A stretch of DNA of 64,000 bases from NCBI RefSeq assembly GCF_009602705.1, contig NZ_VSWH01000001.1, positions 1,860,001 to 1,924,000 of the forward strand, written 5' to 3'. The position numbers and the translations under genes are program-made. Positions 53,044-61,549 of the stretch are shown here, piece after piece. The stretch's first letter is position 1. Every line of letters begins with the position of its first letter. The notes under the pieces were generated by a model. It was not told where the DNA came from, searched no databases, and saw nothing but the letters and a program-made list of their open reading frames with translations. This DNA is from Chryseobacterium vaccae. GTDB lineage: Bacteria; Bacteroidota; Bacteroidia; Flavobacteriales; Weeksellaceae.

Positions 53044-56000
53044 ATGTTTCTGAATTGTCATTCTTATCACAGCCTTCGGTATGGAACCATTTCTATTAAA
53101 GAACTGGTTGATCAGGCTGTTCGTTTTAATATTAAAACCCTGGCTCTTACAGACATCAATACCATTACCGGGATCTATGATTTCTATAAGCTTTGTCAGG
53201 ATCATAAGATCAAACCGATCATCGGAGTGGAAATACGGGTTCAGAATGAACTGTATTATATCTGCCTGGCGAAAAATCAAAAAAGCATTGCAGAAGTCAA
53301 CAGGCTTTTAACCGCATACAACTGTGAAGACATTGAAATTCCTAAAGCCAATCCTGATTTTACAGATACTTTTGTTATTTACCCACTGGAGAATATTCCT
53401 GAAAAATTAGCAGATCATGAATTTATAGGCATCAGACAGAACCAGCTCAACCTTTTGATTCAACCGGAATTAAAACAATTCATTCATAAAATGGTTATTC
53501 TTCATCCGGTTACCTTTACAACCTCTGAAGAATATGAGCTTCATAAAATACTAAGGGCTATTGATCACAATACCTTGATCAGTAAGCTTACAGAAGCTGA
53601 TTGCTGTAAGGACAACGAAATGTTTACTGATAAAAAAGAGCTTCTGGCTCAATTTTACCATGAGCCACAGATTATTGAAAATACAAAGTATATTGTTAAT
53701 AGCTGTCATTTTGATTTTGATTTTTCAACACCTAAAAACAAAAAGCATTTCACTGACAGCAGGGAAAATGATTTTGAGCTTTTAAAACAGTTAGCCTACC
53801 AGGGACTTTCAAAAAGATACTCCGAGGATAACCTGCAGGCAAAAGCAAGAGTGGATAAAGAGTTAATGGTTATTGAACAGCTTAATTTCTGTGCTTATTT
53901 TCTCATCACCTGGGATATTATCCAGTATAGCAACCGGATGGGATTTATGCATGTAGGAAGAGGCAGCGGTGCCAATTCCATTGTTAGTTACTGCATCGGT
54001 ATTACTGATATATGTCCTCTCGAACTGGACCTATATTTTGAGAGATTTTTAAACCTCAACCGTAAAACACCTCCAGACTTTGACATAGACTGGAGTTGGC
54101 AGACCAGAGATATCATATTGGAATATATTTTTGATAAATACGGAAAAGACTATGTTGCCTTCTGCGGGACCAATGTTGAATTTAAATACCGTTCTATTTT
54201 CCGGGAAGTAGGAAAAGTTTTCGGACTTCCGAAAGAGGAACTGGATATGCTTGCAACAAAACCGATTCAGGAACATGATACTAATTCGGTATCCAGGCAG
54301 GTTCATTACTACGGAAAATTGCTGGAAAAGTTTCCTAATCAGAGAAGCATGCATTCCTGCGGAATTTTGATCTCAGAAGAGTCTATCACTAACTATTCCG
54401 CTCTCGAAATGCCACCCAAAGGTTTTCCAATTGTACAGTTCGATATGTATACCGCCGAAGAAATTGGCCTCGAAAAATTTGATATCCTCTCACAGAGAGG
54501 TTTAGGTACCATTAACGACACTGTAAAACTGGTTAAGGAAAAAAGAGGAATCGATATCGATATCCGCGATACTTCTCTGTCAAAAGATGAAGCCAAGTGC
54601 AATGAATTCTTAAGCTCTGGAAAAACCATCGGCTGTTTTTATATTGAATCTCCAGCCATGCGGGGATTACTCCGCAGGCTGAAATGTGACAATTACAAAG
54701 TCCTGGTAGCCGCCTCCTCTATTATACGCCCGGGTGTTGCCCAAAGCGGGATGATGCGGGAATATATTTTCAGGCATAACAATCCCACAAAGTTTGAATA
54801 CTTCCATGAGGTTTTTGAAAAGGAATTAGGAGAAACCTATGGCATTATGGTCTATCAGGAAGATGTTATTAAAATTGCCCTGCACTTCGGAGGATTATCC
54901 GCTCCCGATGGTGATGTGCTAAGAAGAGCCATGAGCGGCAAAGGCCGTTCTTTATCTGCATTACAGAAAGTAAAAGATAATTTCTTTGAGTCCTGTAAAA
55001 AGCTGGGACATCCTGAACAATTGTCTATGGAAGTATACCGCCAGATAGAATCCTTTGCAGGCTATTCATTCTGTAAAGCCCATTCTGCTTCCTATGCCGT
55101 TGAAAGCTATCAGAGCTTATACCTCAAAGTCTACTATCCCATCGAATTTATGGTTTCCGCTATCAATAACGGTGGAGGTTTCTACAGAACCGAAGTCTAC
55201 ATTCATGAGGCCAGGATGTCGGGAGCTGCAATTCATAATCCCTGCGTCAATTTAAGTAATTATCAGACAACAGTCTATGGTTCGGACGTTTATTTGGGAT
55301 TGATGCATATTGAAAGACTGGAAACAAGGTTAGCACAACTGGTCCCTGAAGAAAGAACCCAGAATGGAGAGTATACCTCTCTTGAAAACTTTGTTAAAAG
55401 GATTCCTATCGGCATCGAAACATTGCAGATTCTAATCTTTATCGGAGCATTCCGCTTTACCGGAAAACAGAAGCATGAGCTGCTCATTGAATCAAGATTT
55501 CTTCTTGGAAATAATAAAGTTGCTTTCAGGCATTTGACTTTACTGGACGAACCTCAGAAAGATTATCAACTTCCCACAATAGAAAGAAATCCATTTGAAG
55601 ATGCTTTTGATGAAATAGAAATATTAGGATTTCCTGTTTCTTTCAGCCCTTTTGATTTATTACAAACCCGATACAGAGGTTCTGTTTTGGTAAAAGATTT
55701 ATTGAAGTTTCATAAACATCAGGTTAAAATGCTGGCCTATCTGATTTCAAGGAAGCATGTTCCTACCAAGAAAGGTACAATGTACTTCGGAACCTGGATT
55801 GATGCTGAAGGACAATATTTTGATACCGCTCATTTTCCAAATTGCCTTGAAGAATACCCTTTTCAGGGCGGTGGCTGTTATCTTCTATTGGGAACCGTAG
55901 AGGTCGATTTTCATTTTCCTACTGTTACCATTCATAAAATGGCCAAAATGCCTTTTATTCCGGATTCAAGATATTCAATGGATAAAGAGAAGTCATTGGA

Positions 56001-56094
56001 AGCCCAACGTAATTTGCATGAGGATGTCAGTATGACGTGGCGCAAGCCATATCCACAGGAACATGAGATTGGATTGCCAAGGCAAAAGATGTAG
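53044..56094 (+). CDS. dnaE2: Second DNA polymerase III alpha subunit (DnaE2-like)
   Basis: A 1016-residue C-family polymerase. The N-terminal PHP domain starts 'NCHSYHSLRYG', and the catalytic core shows 'GRGSGANSIVSYC' and 'PPDFDIDW' (catalytic Asp pair). Housekeeping DnaE of Bacteroidota is longer, about 1450 residues or more; this shorter form lacks much of the C-terminal region and fits error-prone DnaE2/ImuC. It is co-transcribed with the Y-family polymerase. It probably extends from lesions bypassed by its partner. Confidence 0.92.
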   Translation: MFLNCHSYHSLRYGTISIKELVDQAVRFNIKTLALTDINTITGIYDFYKLCQDHKIKPIIGVEIRVQNELYYICLAKNQKSIAEVNRLLTAYNCEDIEIPKANPDFTDTFVIYPLENIPEKLADHEFIGIRQNQLNLLIQPELKQFIHKMVILHPVTFTTSEEYELHKILRAIDHNTLISKLTEADCCKDNEMFTDKKELLAQFYHEPQIIENTKYIVNSCHFDFDFSTPKNKKHFTDSRENDFELLKQLAYQGLSKRYSEDNLQAKARVDKELMVIEQLNFCAYFLITWDIIQYSNRMGFMHVGRGSGANSIVSYCIGITDICPLELDLYFERFLNLNRKTPPDFDIDWSWQTRDIILEYIFDKYGKDYVAFCGTNVEFKYRSIFREVGKVFGLPKEELDMLATKPIQEHDTNSVSRQVHYYGKLLEKFPNQRSMHSCGILISEESITNYSALEMPPKGFPIVQFDMYTAEEIGLEKFDILSQRGLGTINDTVKLVKEKRGIDIDIRDTSLSKDEAKCNEFLSSGKTIGCFYIESPAMRGLLRRLKCDNYKVLVAASSIIRPGVAQSGMMREYIFRHNNPTKFEYFHEVFEKELGETYGIMVYQEDVIKIALHFGGLSAPDGDVLRRAMSGKGRSLSALQKVKDNFFESCKKLGHPEQLSMEVYRQIESFAGYSFCKAHSASYAVESYQSLYLKVYYPIEFMVSAINNGGGFYRTEVYIHEARMSGAAIHNPCVNLSNYQTTVYGSDVYLGLMHIERLETRLAQLVPEERTQNGEYTSLENFVKRIPIGIETLQILIFIGAFRFTGKQKHELLIESRFLLGNNKVAFRHLTLLDEPQKDYQLPTIERNPFEDAFDEIEILGFPVSFSPFDLLQTRYRGSVLVKDLLKFHKHQVKMLAYLISRKHVPTKKGTMYFGTWIDAEGQYFDTAHFPNCLEEYPFQGGGCYLLLGTVEVDFHFPTVTIHKMAKMPFIPDSRYSMDKEKSLEAQRNLHEDVSMTWRKPYPQEHEIGLPRQKM

Positions 56095-56160
56095 CATCCG
56101 AAATTACTAAAAAAAGATATCTTTAATTATTTTCAGTATTTATCTAGACTTCTCTTAATA

Positions 56161-56191
56161 AAAAAAGGAGTTATCTTTCGATAAGCTCCTT
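56161..56191 (-). terminator. Terminator shared by dnaE2 and the broken TolC gene
   Basis: AAGGAG and TTATC (56165-56175) pair with GATAA and CTCCTT (56180-56191) with one bulged G. On the minus strand a run of T follows (TTTTTTT from 56166 down), so it suits the minus-strand gene best. Confidence 0.65.
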
Positions 56192-56213
56192 AATTTAAAA
56201 TAACTATAAAGTA

Positions 56214-56340
56214 TTAGTGAGAAGTAACATCTAATAAAGCCGGTAGACTCTTATCCCAACCGCCACCAAGTGCCTCTATACACGGCAACACTTGCTTTCA
56301 ACTGATTGACCTTTTTTCCAACCAGTTCAAATTTATTGTA
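56214..56340 (-). pseudogene. Remnant of an RND efflux outer-membrane (TolC-type) gene
   Basis: The minus strand reads 'NQLKASVAVY' and then, after a frameshift, 'EALGGGWDKSLP' up to 'DVTSH' and a stop. This is the usual C-terminus of TolC/NodT-family efflux outer-membrane proteins in Bacteroidota. Only about 40 codons remain and the rest of the gene is missing. The terminator downstream of it survives. Confidence 0.75.
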
Positions 56341-56344
56341 CAAA

Positions 56345-57060
56345 TCTAAATTTATACTTACTTTTGTACAATGAAAGATTAGGAAGAATTGAAAAGAAAA
56401 TACTGGAGATTTCCCCGGAACAATTAAACAAAGAGGGCGGAAGCAATTGCATTTATTTTACGGCTTTCGACGATGTTTTATCGTTAGGCGTATAGGAAAA
56501 GAACGAATTGATCAACCAAATGACGAGGGAACGAAATATCTATTCCCAAAACCTAACCCGGAGAAGGATTACATTAGTGGATAAATAAGACTGCAAGGTT
56601 CAACCACTCATTTGGGTATATTGCAAACTCAAAATCGACAAGATGCCTATCTTGTCGATCAACTAATAACAATAATCGAATGAATGGATGAAAATCTTTT
56701 CCTATGGTTCGATTTCCTGGCGAAATTACAAAAATTTGAGTAAAACTATGCTTTCCACAGCCTTTCATTTCGGCTTCCAATTTATTTGGAATTATCATTA
56801 TACAGGAAACAGCAAATAAAAAGGCTAAATTTCACCGGTATGGCCAATGCCTTTGTGAAAATGATCCGTCTAATCGTTTAGCAATCCGTACCATACCATA
56901 ATGAAAGTCTATATATCAGAACAAGAATCATCACCCGAGACAGCTTTCGGCATTCTTATCCTCGATAACTTTTATCAGTTGCGGAAACATCGATATAGAA
57001 GATAGTATTCCGGCAGCGATTTCCAACAGGCTTTCATCATCGTAGTCTACTCATTCCCTT
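56345..57060. other. Degraded region without intact genes
   Basis: Several short frames exist on both strands but all are broken by stops. The plus strand reads 'ISPEQLNKEGGSNCIYF' near 56410-56470, which looks like once-coding sequence. A 74-codon minus frame (56574-56798) shows no recognisable motif. The region is best seen as decayed genes. Confidence 0.45.
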
Positions 57061-57067
57061 ATTATCC

Positions 57068-57251
57068 TTACGCTTCATCTTTGGTATTTTTCACTAGACC
57101 AATGCTCCCAGAAAAGAAAATTAAGCCAAGAAAACCAACGACACCCAAAGTAGTGTAGCCTGGCTTTTATTGATGAGCTCATACCCCGAGTATATTAAAC
57201 CAACGATGCCAAGAACTGTCAATATGGTTCCAAAAATTCTTTTAACGTTTA
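57068..57251 (-). pseudogene. Frameshifted small membrane protein gene
   Basis: The minus strand reads 'NVKRIFGTILTVLGIVGLIY' and then, after one frameshift, 'VVGFLGLIFFSGSIGLVKNT' to the final 'KDEA' and stop. The two halves are a known layout of small two-helix membrane proteins of Bacteroidota. The first codon is ATA where ATG would be expected, so both start and frame are lost. Confidence 0.7.
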
Positions 57252-57297
57252 TAGCTTTTTATTTTAAGGATATATTGGATGTTAATCAATTATATTT

Positions 57298-57430
57298 TTA
57301 TTGATAATGCTTGTCTACTATATGCTTTAAGTCAATCCCTTGTTTAATTTGGCTCAAAAGAACCAAATCATCGATAAAAGTGTTTGAAGATGAACTCTTT
57401 AGGGTCAAAGAACCGACATTTGAAGATCAA
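57298..57430 (-). pseudogene. Short C-terminal gene remnant
   Basis: A minus-strand frame ends in 'LVLLSQIKQGIDLKHIVDKH' plus two residues and a stop. The amino-acid pattern looks protein-like but the upstream part is broken. The family is not recognised. Confidence 0.4.
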
Positions 57431-57725
57431 TTCTTTGTTGTTTTTTCCGCCACGTAATCATCTCGTCTCAATTATCCGCCTGTATTTAATATATGATTAT
57501 GTTGATTCAAAATTTTGGACAAAATCGCTCATAGCAGCTTTTACAGTATTTTTTTAGAGGCCTGTATAAAATAGCATTATATCCGTAGGAAACTCCTTTC
57601 TTCACGATTTAAACCTACCTCTAATAATATAAGAAAAAATTAGTATGATTTCTAAAGTTTTCTAAAACAAAATCTAAAGCAAGAAAGAGGATTGAAACAG
57701 CTATTTTCAAATGAGGAGGACAATC

Positions 57726-57824
57726 TCAATCAGTAATATTTTGCGAAATTATTCCACACGCGATTACTAGAACTGTTTCCCCAATAACAGCTGTTATAAT
57801 GATCCAATATATAATTTTTTCCAT
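57726..57824 (-). CDS. Possible 32-residue membrane peptide
   Basis: A complete short frame, M-E-K-I-I-Y-W then a hydrophobic helix, Cys and a polar end. It starts 70 bases downstream of norB and is on the same strand, so it could be a leftover or a tiny membrane protein. There is little support beyond the intact frame. Bases 57431-57725 show nothing. Confidence 0.25.
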   Translation of the reverse strand: MEKIIYWIIITAVIGETVLVIACGIISQNITD

Positions 57825-57894
57825 TCAAAAGAAATCTGAACAAAATAAAACTAAACTTAATCTAAATACACACCTGACTAATTTTAATAAATGT

Positions 57895-59250
57895 CTATTT
57901 AATGTATTTATTTTCAAATTGTTTGCCATACAGTTTTCTAGCTAGTATGACAATGATGTGGCCGATCATTGGATAGATTATAATACAAATCCCTATGATT
58001 AAGCCAGTTCCAAATAAGCCAAATATAATATGTAAAACTTGCATAGAATCCTGAAACATACCAAAAGAGATCTGATCTGAAAAGTAAATCCATTTTGAAC
58101 GTTTAACTCCCATCACCAGCAATATAAGCCAAAATCCTAAGAATGAAGCATTAAAGATCCGGCTTCCCAGAAAAATAGTCTTTTTAACTTTTGGTCTCAT
58201 TCCTTTTACAATTTCCAGGATAAAACTTACAGAAGACAACAGAATAGTGGTATTAATCCCGATGATAGTTCCCATAGAATGAGCCACCGTAATGTGTGTT
58301 CCATGTGTAAAAAGATTAATGGCAGGAATGGAAATCAACAATGCTAAAAACAGGTTCAGAAAGATCCATAACTCTGATAACATCAGCATACGGTAAGATA
58401 CTGAAAACTGTTTCTTACTTTGTGCCGGAATATCTTTTTTCCAAAGATAGATGATTCTTAGCAGGATGATCCATTCCGTCATACTGATGATATATGCTAA
58501 ATAACGGATCCATTCTGCATTCGGAACGGGATAAATGTGATGTGCCCAATTGAACATCACATTAATAAGACCGAGGAAGAAAAAAAAGAATCCCGTTTTT
58601 GAATGGCTGTAACCTGACTTTCCACTGTTTCTTTCCATTACATACATAGAGGTACCGTATACCAACATATTCCATGCCCCTACATAGGCACCGCCTGCTT
58701 TCCACTGCATCGTAAGGTTTTGAGTATAGTGTTCTCTGAAGTAAGGCAGGATCCAGAGGTGAGCTTCTGTAAAATGAAAAATCATCAATACGATTCCCGT
58801 TCCCCACATCCAGTAATATACAGGCCAACGGGAAAAAGTACGCCACATCACACGAAAATAATAAATTCCGAACAAGATCCATCCTAAAAGAATAGGTACA
58901 TAGAAACCATGAGGAAATTCAAGGTATTCTTTTCCTTCAAATTTCTTGAATATATAACAAGCCGCTATCAATATACCCGTAAATGTAAAGACCCAAAATT
59001 GCCACTTCATAATCCCTGAGCTTGTCTTATCATTCTGGATATACCACATGATCCCGCCAATAGCTGTCATAAAGATCCATGAAAGGGCAAAAAGAGTATG
59101 TAACGGCCGAAGAACAGTAAATGGAAATATGGTTTTAGCAAAATCCGGAACCGCATACTGTACACCAGATAAAAAACCAACAAAAAGACACAGTACCAGG
59201 CTCAGCAGCCCGATCAGTATATAATAGAAAGGATAAGCGTTATTTTTCAT
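57895..59250 (-). CDS. norB: Nitric oxide reductase large subunit NorB
   Basis: A 451-residue, 12-helix heme-copper oxidase-family protein that reduces NO to N2O. The heme and metal ligands are visible: His in 'LRPLHTLF' (low-spin heme), 'EAHLW' and 'AHHIYP' (metal site), and 'HITVAHSMG' (both hemes). It overlaps the norC end by 11 bases, the usual norCB pair, and is encoded last. It is membrane-bound. The quinol-fused qNOR form is excluded because norC is separate. Confidence 0.9.
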   Translation of the reverse strand: MKNNAYPFYYILIGLLSLVLCLFVGFLSGVQYAVPDFAKTIFPFTVLRPLHTLFALSWIFMTAIGGIMWYIQNDKTSSGIMKWQFWVFTFTGILIAACYIFKKFEGKEYLEFPHGFYVPILLGWILFGIYYFRVMWRTFSRWPVYYWMWGTGIVLMIFHFTEAHLWILPYFREHYTQNLTMQWKAGGAYVGAWNMLVYGTSMYVMERNSGKSGYSHSKTGFFFFFLGLINVMFNWAHHIYPVPNAEWIRYLAYIISMTEWIILLRIIYLWKKDIPAQSKKQFSVSYRMLMLSELWIFLNLFLALLISIPAINLFTHGTHITVAHSMGTIIGINTTILLSSVSFILEIVKGMRPKVKKTIFLGSRIFNASFLGFWLILLVMGVKRSKWIYFSDQISFGMFQDSMQVLHIIFGLFGTGLIIGICIIIYPMIGHIIVILARKLYGKQFENKYIK

Positions 59251-59674
59251 TTTTTACTTTTTGTGGATAGTCTACCCATCCGCCATAATTGATCACAGCA
59301 TTCTGCGTTGGATAATACCCCGTTCTATCAACTTCTTTTAAAAATTGTAGGATCTGGTCCTGCTGATCAGGCGAAAAATCGAATTTGGGCATGGATTTGA
59401 TCCCGCTGATCATCATTACCTTTAGATATTCATCACTTTTATCAGGCCTGGACATAACATTAGTAAGATCCGGGCCTAAATATCCCCCCAGACCATACAG
59501 TTGATGACAAGCATTACAATTATTTTCCAGCCACAGTCTCTCACCGTTCAAGGCTTTTTCTGAAAGCTTAAAATCACCGTAATCTGCCTTTTCAGTATAA
59601 ATTTCTCTATTGTAGAATGCGTAGATGAAAACCATGAAAAGAAAGATGCCCGCGTAGTATTTATTCATCTTCAT
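59240..59674 (-). CDS. norC: Nitric oxide reductase cytochrome c subunit NorC
   Basis: A 144-residue membrane-anchored cytochrome c. One membrane helix lies near residues 8-22. A single heme site 'CNACHQLYG' (C-x-x-C-H) and the sixth-ligand Met in 'MISGIKSMPKFDFS' are visible. The frame is open to 59809, but the ATG at 59674 or 59668 gives the normal NorC size and membrane anchor. It passes electrons to NorB. Its start overlaps the end of a small upstream frame. Confidence 0.9.
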   Translation of the reverse strand: MKMNKYYAGIFLFMVFIYAFYNREIYTEKADYGDFKLSEKALNGERLWLENNCNACHQLYGLGGYLGPDLTNVMSRPDKSDEYLKVMMISGIKSMPKFDFSPDQQDQILQFLKEVDRTGYYPTQNAVINYGGWVDYPQKVKNEK

Positions 59675-59843
59675 TGATATTATGTTGTATGAATCTAAGT
59701 CTGTAGTGATCTCCAAATAAAACATTCTTCCTATTGGGGACGTTAGGAGCCGGGATCTGCCGGAATAAGGCTGAGTAAAAATGTGTACTTTTTTTCTGCT
59801 TCTGAACATATAGGATAATTTCCATCCGCGTAATACTCCTCAT
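59661..59843 (-). CDS. Possible 60-residue leader frame upstream of norC
   Basis: An intact frame, 'MRSITRMEIILYVQKQKK...', that ends within the first codons of norC, so its translation could be coupled to norC. It lies inside the predicted long norC leader. The product is basic, has no Cys, and belongs to no family I know. It may be a leader frame or chance. Confidence 0.3.
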   Translation of the reverse strand: MRSITRMEIILYVQKQKKSTHFYSALFRQIPAPNVPNRKNVLFGDHYRLRFIQHNINEDE

Positions 59844-59938
59844 AATGAATATTTTAATTACTTGAAATGATGATAATACAACCTCGAATCATATACTCCA
59901 TTGATCGCTTTATGTATAGAATAACATGATTTATGACA

Positions 59939-59946
59939 CAAAAATA
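59939..59946 (-). promoter_or_regulatory. Putative -7 box for norC
   Basis: Minus-strand TATTTTTG fits TAnnTTTG. Transcription would begin near 59932, giving a leader of about 260 bases before norC. Confidence 0.45.
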
Positions 59947-59960
59947 GAAAAAAAATCTAT

Positions 59961-59982
59961 AATAAGACAAAAATGTCTTATT
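59961..59982. promoter_or_regulatory. Palindrome shared by nor and nar promoters
   Basis: AATAAGACA (59961-59969), 4 bases, TGTCTTATT (59974-59982), a perfect inverted repeat. It lies about 5 bases upstream of the narK -7 box and 14 bases upstream of the norC -7 box. It is a candidate site for a NO- or oxygen-sensing regulator; none is encoded in the window. Confidence 0.6.
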
Positions 59983-59987
59983 TATAA

Positions 59988-59995
59988 TATCTTTG
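59988..59995 (+). promoter_or_regulatory. Putative -7 box of the narK operon
   Basis: TATCTTTG matches TAnnTTTG exactly, 36 bases before the narK ATG. Confidence 0.6.
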
Positions 59996-60031
59996 TGCAA
60001 GTAAACTAGATTATTAAAAAAAACCGAAACA

Positions 60032-61519
60032 ATGAACGCAAATTTATCTTCCGCCCACAGAATTCTGTTTCTGAATACTTTGGCATTTACGATCTGTTTT
60101 GCCTGTTGGACTTTAAACGGTGTTTTAGTTACTTATCTTGTTGACAACAATATTTTCAACTGGTCTGTGGTAGAAACAGGCTGGCTTTTGGGAATCCCTA
60201 TTCTTTCAGGCTCTATCATGAGACTTCCCTTAGGGATTTTAACAGATAAATATGGAGGAAAACCTGTATTCTCAACTTTACTTTTACTTTGCAGCATACC
60301 TTTATTTTTATTATATTTTGCAGATTCTTATTGGATCTATTTGTTATTAAGTGTCCTATTCGGAATGGTGGGCACAGCATTTGCCGTAGGTATTGCCTTC
60401 ACTTCTGCTTGGTACCCGAAAGAATGGCAGGGACGTGCATTGGGAATATTCGGAATGGGAAATGCAGGAGCTGCTCTTACTACATTTTTTGCTCCTACTC
60501 TGCTCAATTATCTATCTGCTGATGATCCGGAAAACGGATGGAGAATGCTTCCCATCATCTACGGAATTACGTTAACGATCATCGGATTTATATTCCTGTT
60601 TTTTGTTGAAAATAAAAAAGCAGCAGTTCAGAACAAATCAGTAAAACAGCTTCTTAATCCTTTAAGCAAAATCAGGGTTTGGCGATTCGGTCTGTATTAT
60701 TTTCTGGTATTCGGCCTGTTTGTTGCTTTCTCACAATGGTTATTGCCTTATTATGTAAGTGTTTACCAAACTTCATTGGTTTTAGCAGGACTTCTTACTT
60801 CCGCATTCAGTTTACCGAGCGGTGTGATCCGTGCATTTGGAGGCTATCTCTCAGATAAATTCGGGGCCAGAAAAGTCATGTACTGGGTACTCTATTCTTC
60901 TCTGGTCTTAAGCGGATTATTGATGCTTCCTAAAATGGAGATTTTGACACCGGGAAAAGGAATCACTGCAAAAAAAACAGGAACAGTTCAATCCATTGAA
61001 AAAGATAAGATTATTCTTGATAACGGAGAATTCAGCATCAGTTCAAAACCTGAAATACCTCAGCAAACCTCTGTATTACCCAAATCATTTTCATGGCAGG
61101 AAGTTTTGGTAAAACACAATGAAAAAGTACAGAAAAAACAACTTTTAGCACAGGGCGTTACCCTCATCAAATTTGAAGCACATATATGGGTTTTCTCCAT
61201 TCTTGTCATTCTTATTGGCATTATGTGGGGAATCGGTAAAGCGGCCGTCTACAAACATATCCCTGAATACTTTCCGAATGAAGTGGGTGTTGTTGGTGGA
61301 ATGGTAGGGCTTATCGGTGGTTTAGGAGGCTTCATTGGACCTATCTTATTTGGTTATCTCCTAGATTTTTCAGGATTATGGACCAGCTCATGGATTTTCG
61401 TGTTCCTGGTTTCAGCCATATCTCTTTTCTGGATGAATACAATAATCAAAAAAATGACACATAAAGAAGCACCACACATTAAGGATAGAATTGAACATGT
61501 CAATTGCAACAAAGATTAA
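60032..61519 (+). CDS. narK: Nitrate/nitrite MFS transporter NarK1 with inserted soluble domain
   Basis: A 495-residue major-facilitator transporter of the nitrate/nitrite porter family. It has about 12 helices, with the NarK-type 'GMGNAGAALTTFFAP' motif (141-155) and 'YFPNEVGVVGGMVGLIGGLGGF' (about 413-434, given in parts). Residues about 301-384 are an insertion between helices: 'TGTVQSIEKDKIILDNGE' and 'VLVKHNEKVQKKQLLAQG' resemble the barrel-sandwich fold of biotinyl/lipoyl-like domains. It is the first gene after the shared palindrome, followed by a second narK. Confidence 0.88.
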   Translation: MNANLSSAHRILFLNTLAFTICFACWTLNGVLVTYLVDNNIFNWSVVETGWLLGIPILSGSIMRLPLGILTDKYGGKPVFSTLLLLCSIPLFLLYFADSYWIYLLLSVLFGMVGTAFAVGIAFTSAWYPKEWQGRALGIFGMGNAGAALTTFFAPTLLNYLSADDPENGWRMLPIIYGITLTIIGFIFLFFVENKKAAVQNKSVKQLLNPLSKIRVWRFGLYYFLVFGLFVAFSQWLLPYYVSVYQTSLVLAGLLTSAFSLPSGVIRAFGGYLSDKFGARKVMYWVLYSSLVLSGLLMLPKMEILTPGKGITAKKTGTVQSIEKDKIILDNGEFSISSKPEIPQQTSVLPKSFSWQEVLVKHNEKVQKKQLLAQGVTLIKFEAHIWVFSILVILIGIMWGIGKAAVYKHIPEYFPNEVGVVGGMVGLIGGLGGFIGPILFGYLLDFSGLWTSSWIFVFLVSAISLFWMNTIIKKMTHKEAPHIKDRIEHVNCNKD

Positions 61520-61549
61520 CATTAAACCCAAAAATAAACAACTAAAAAG

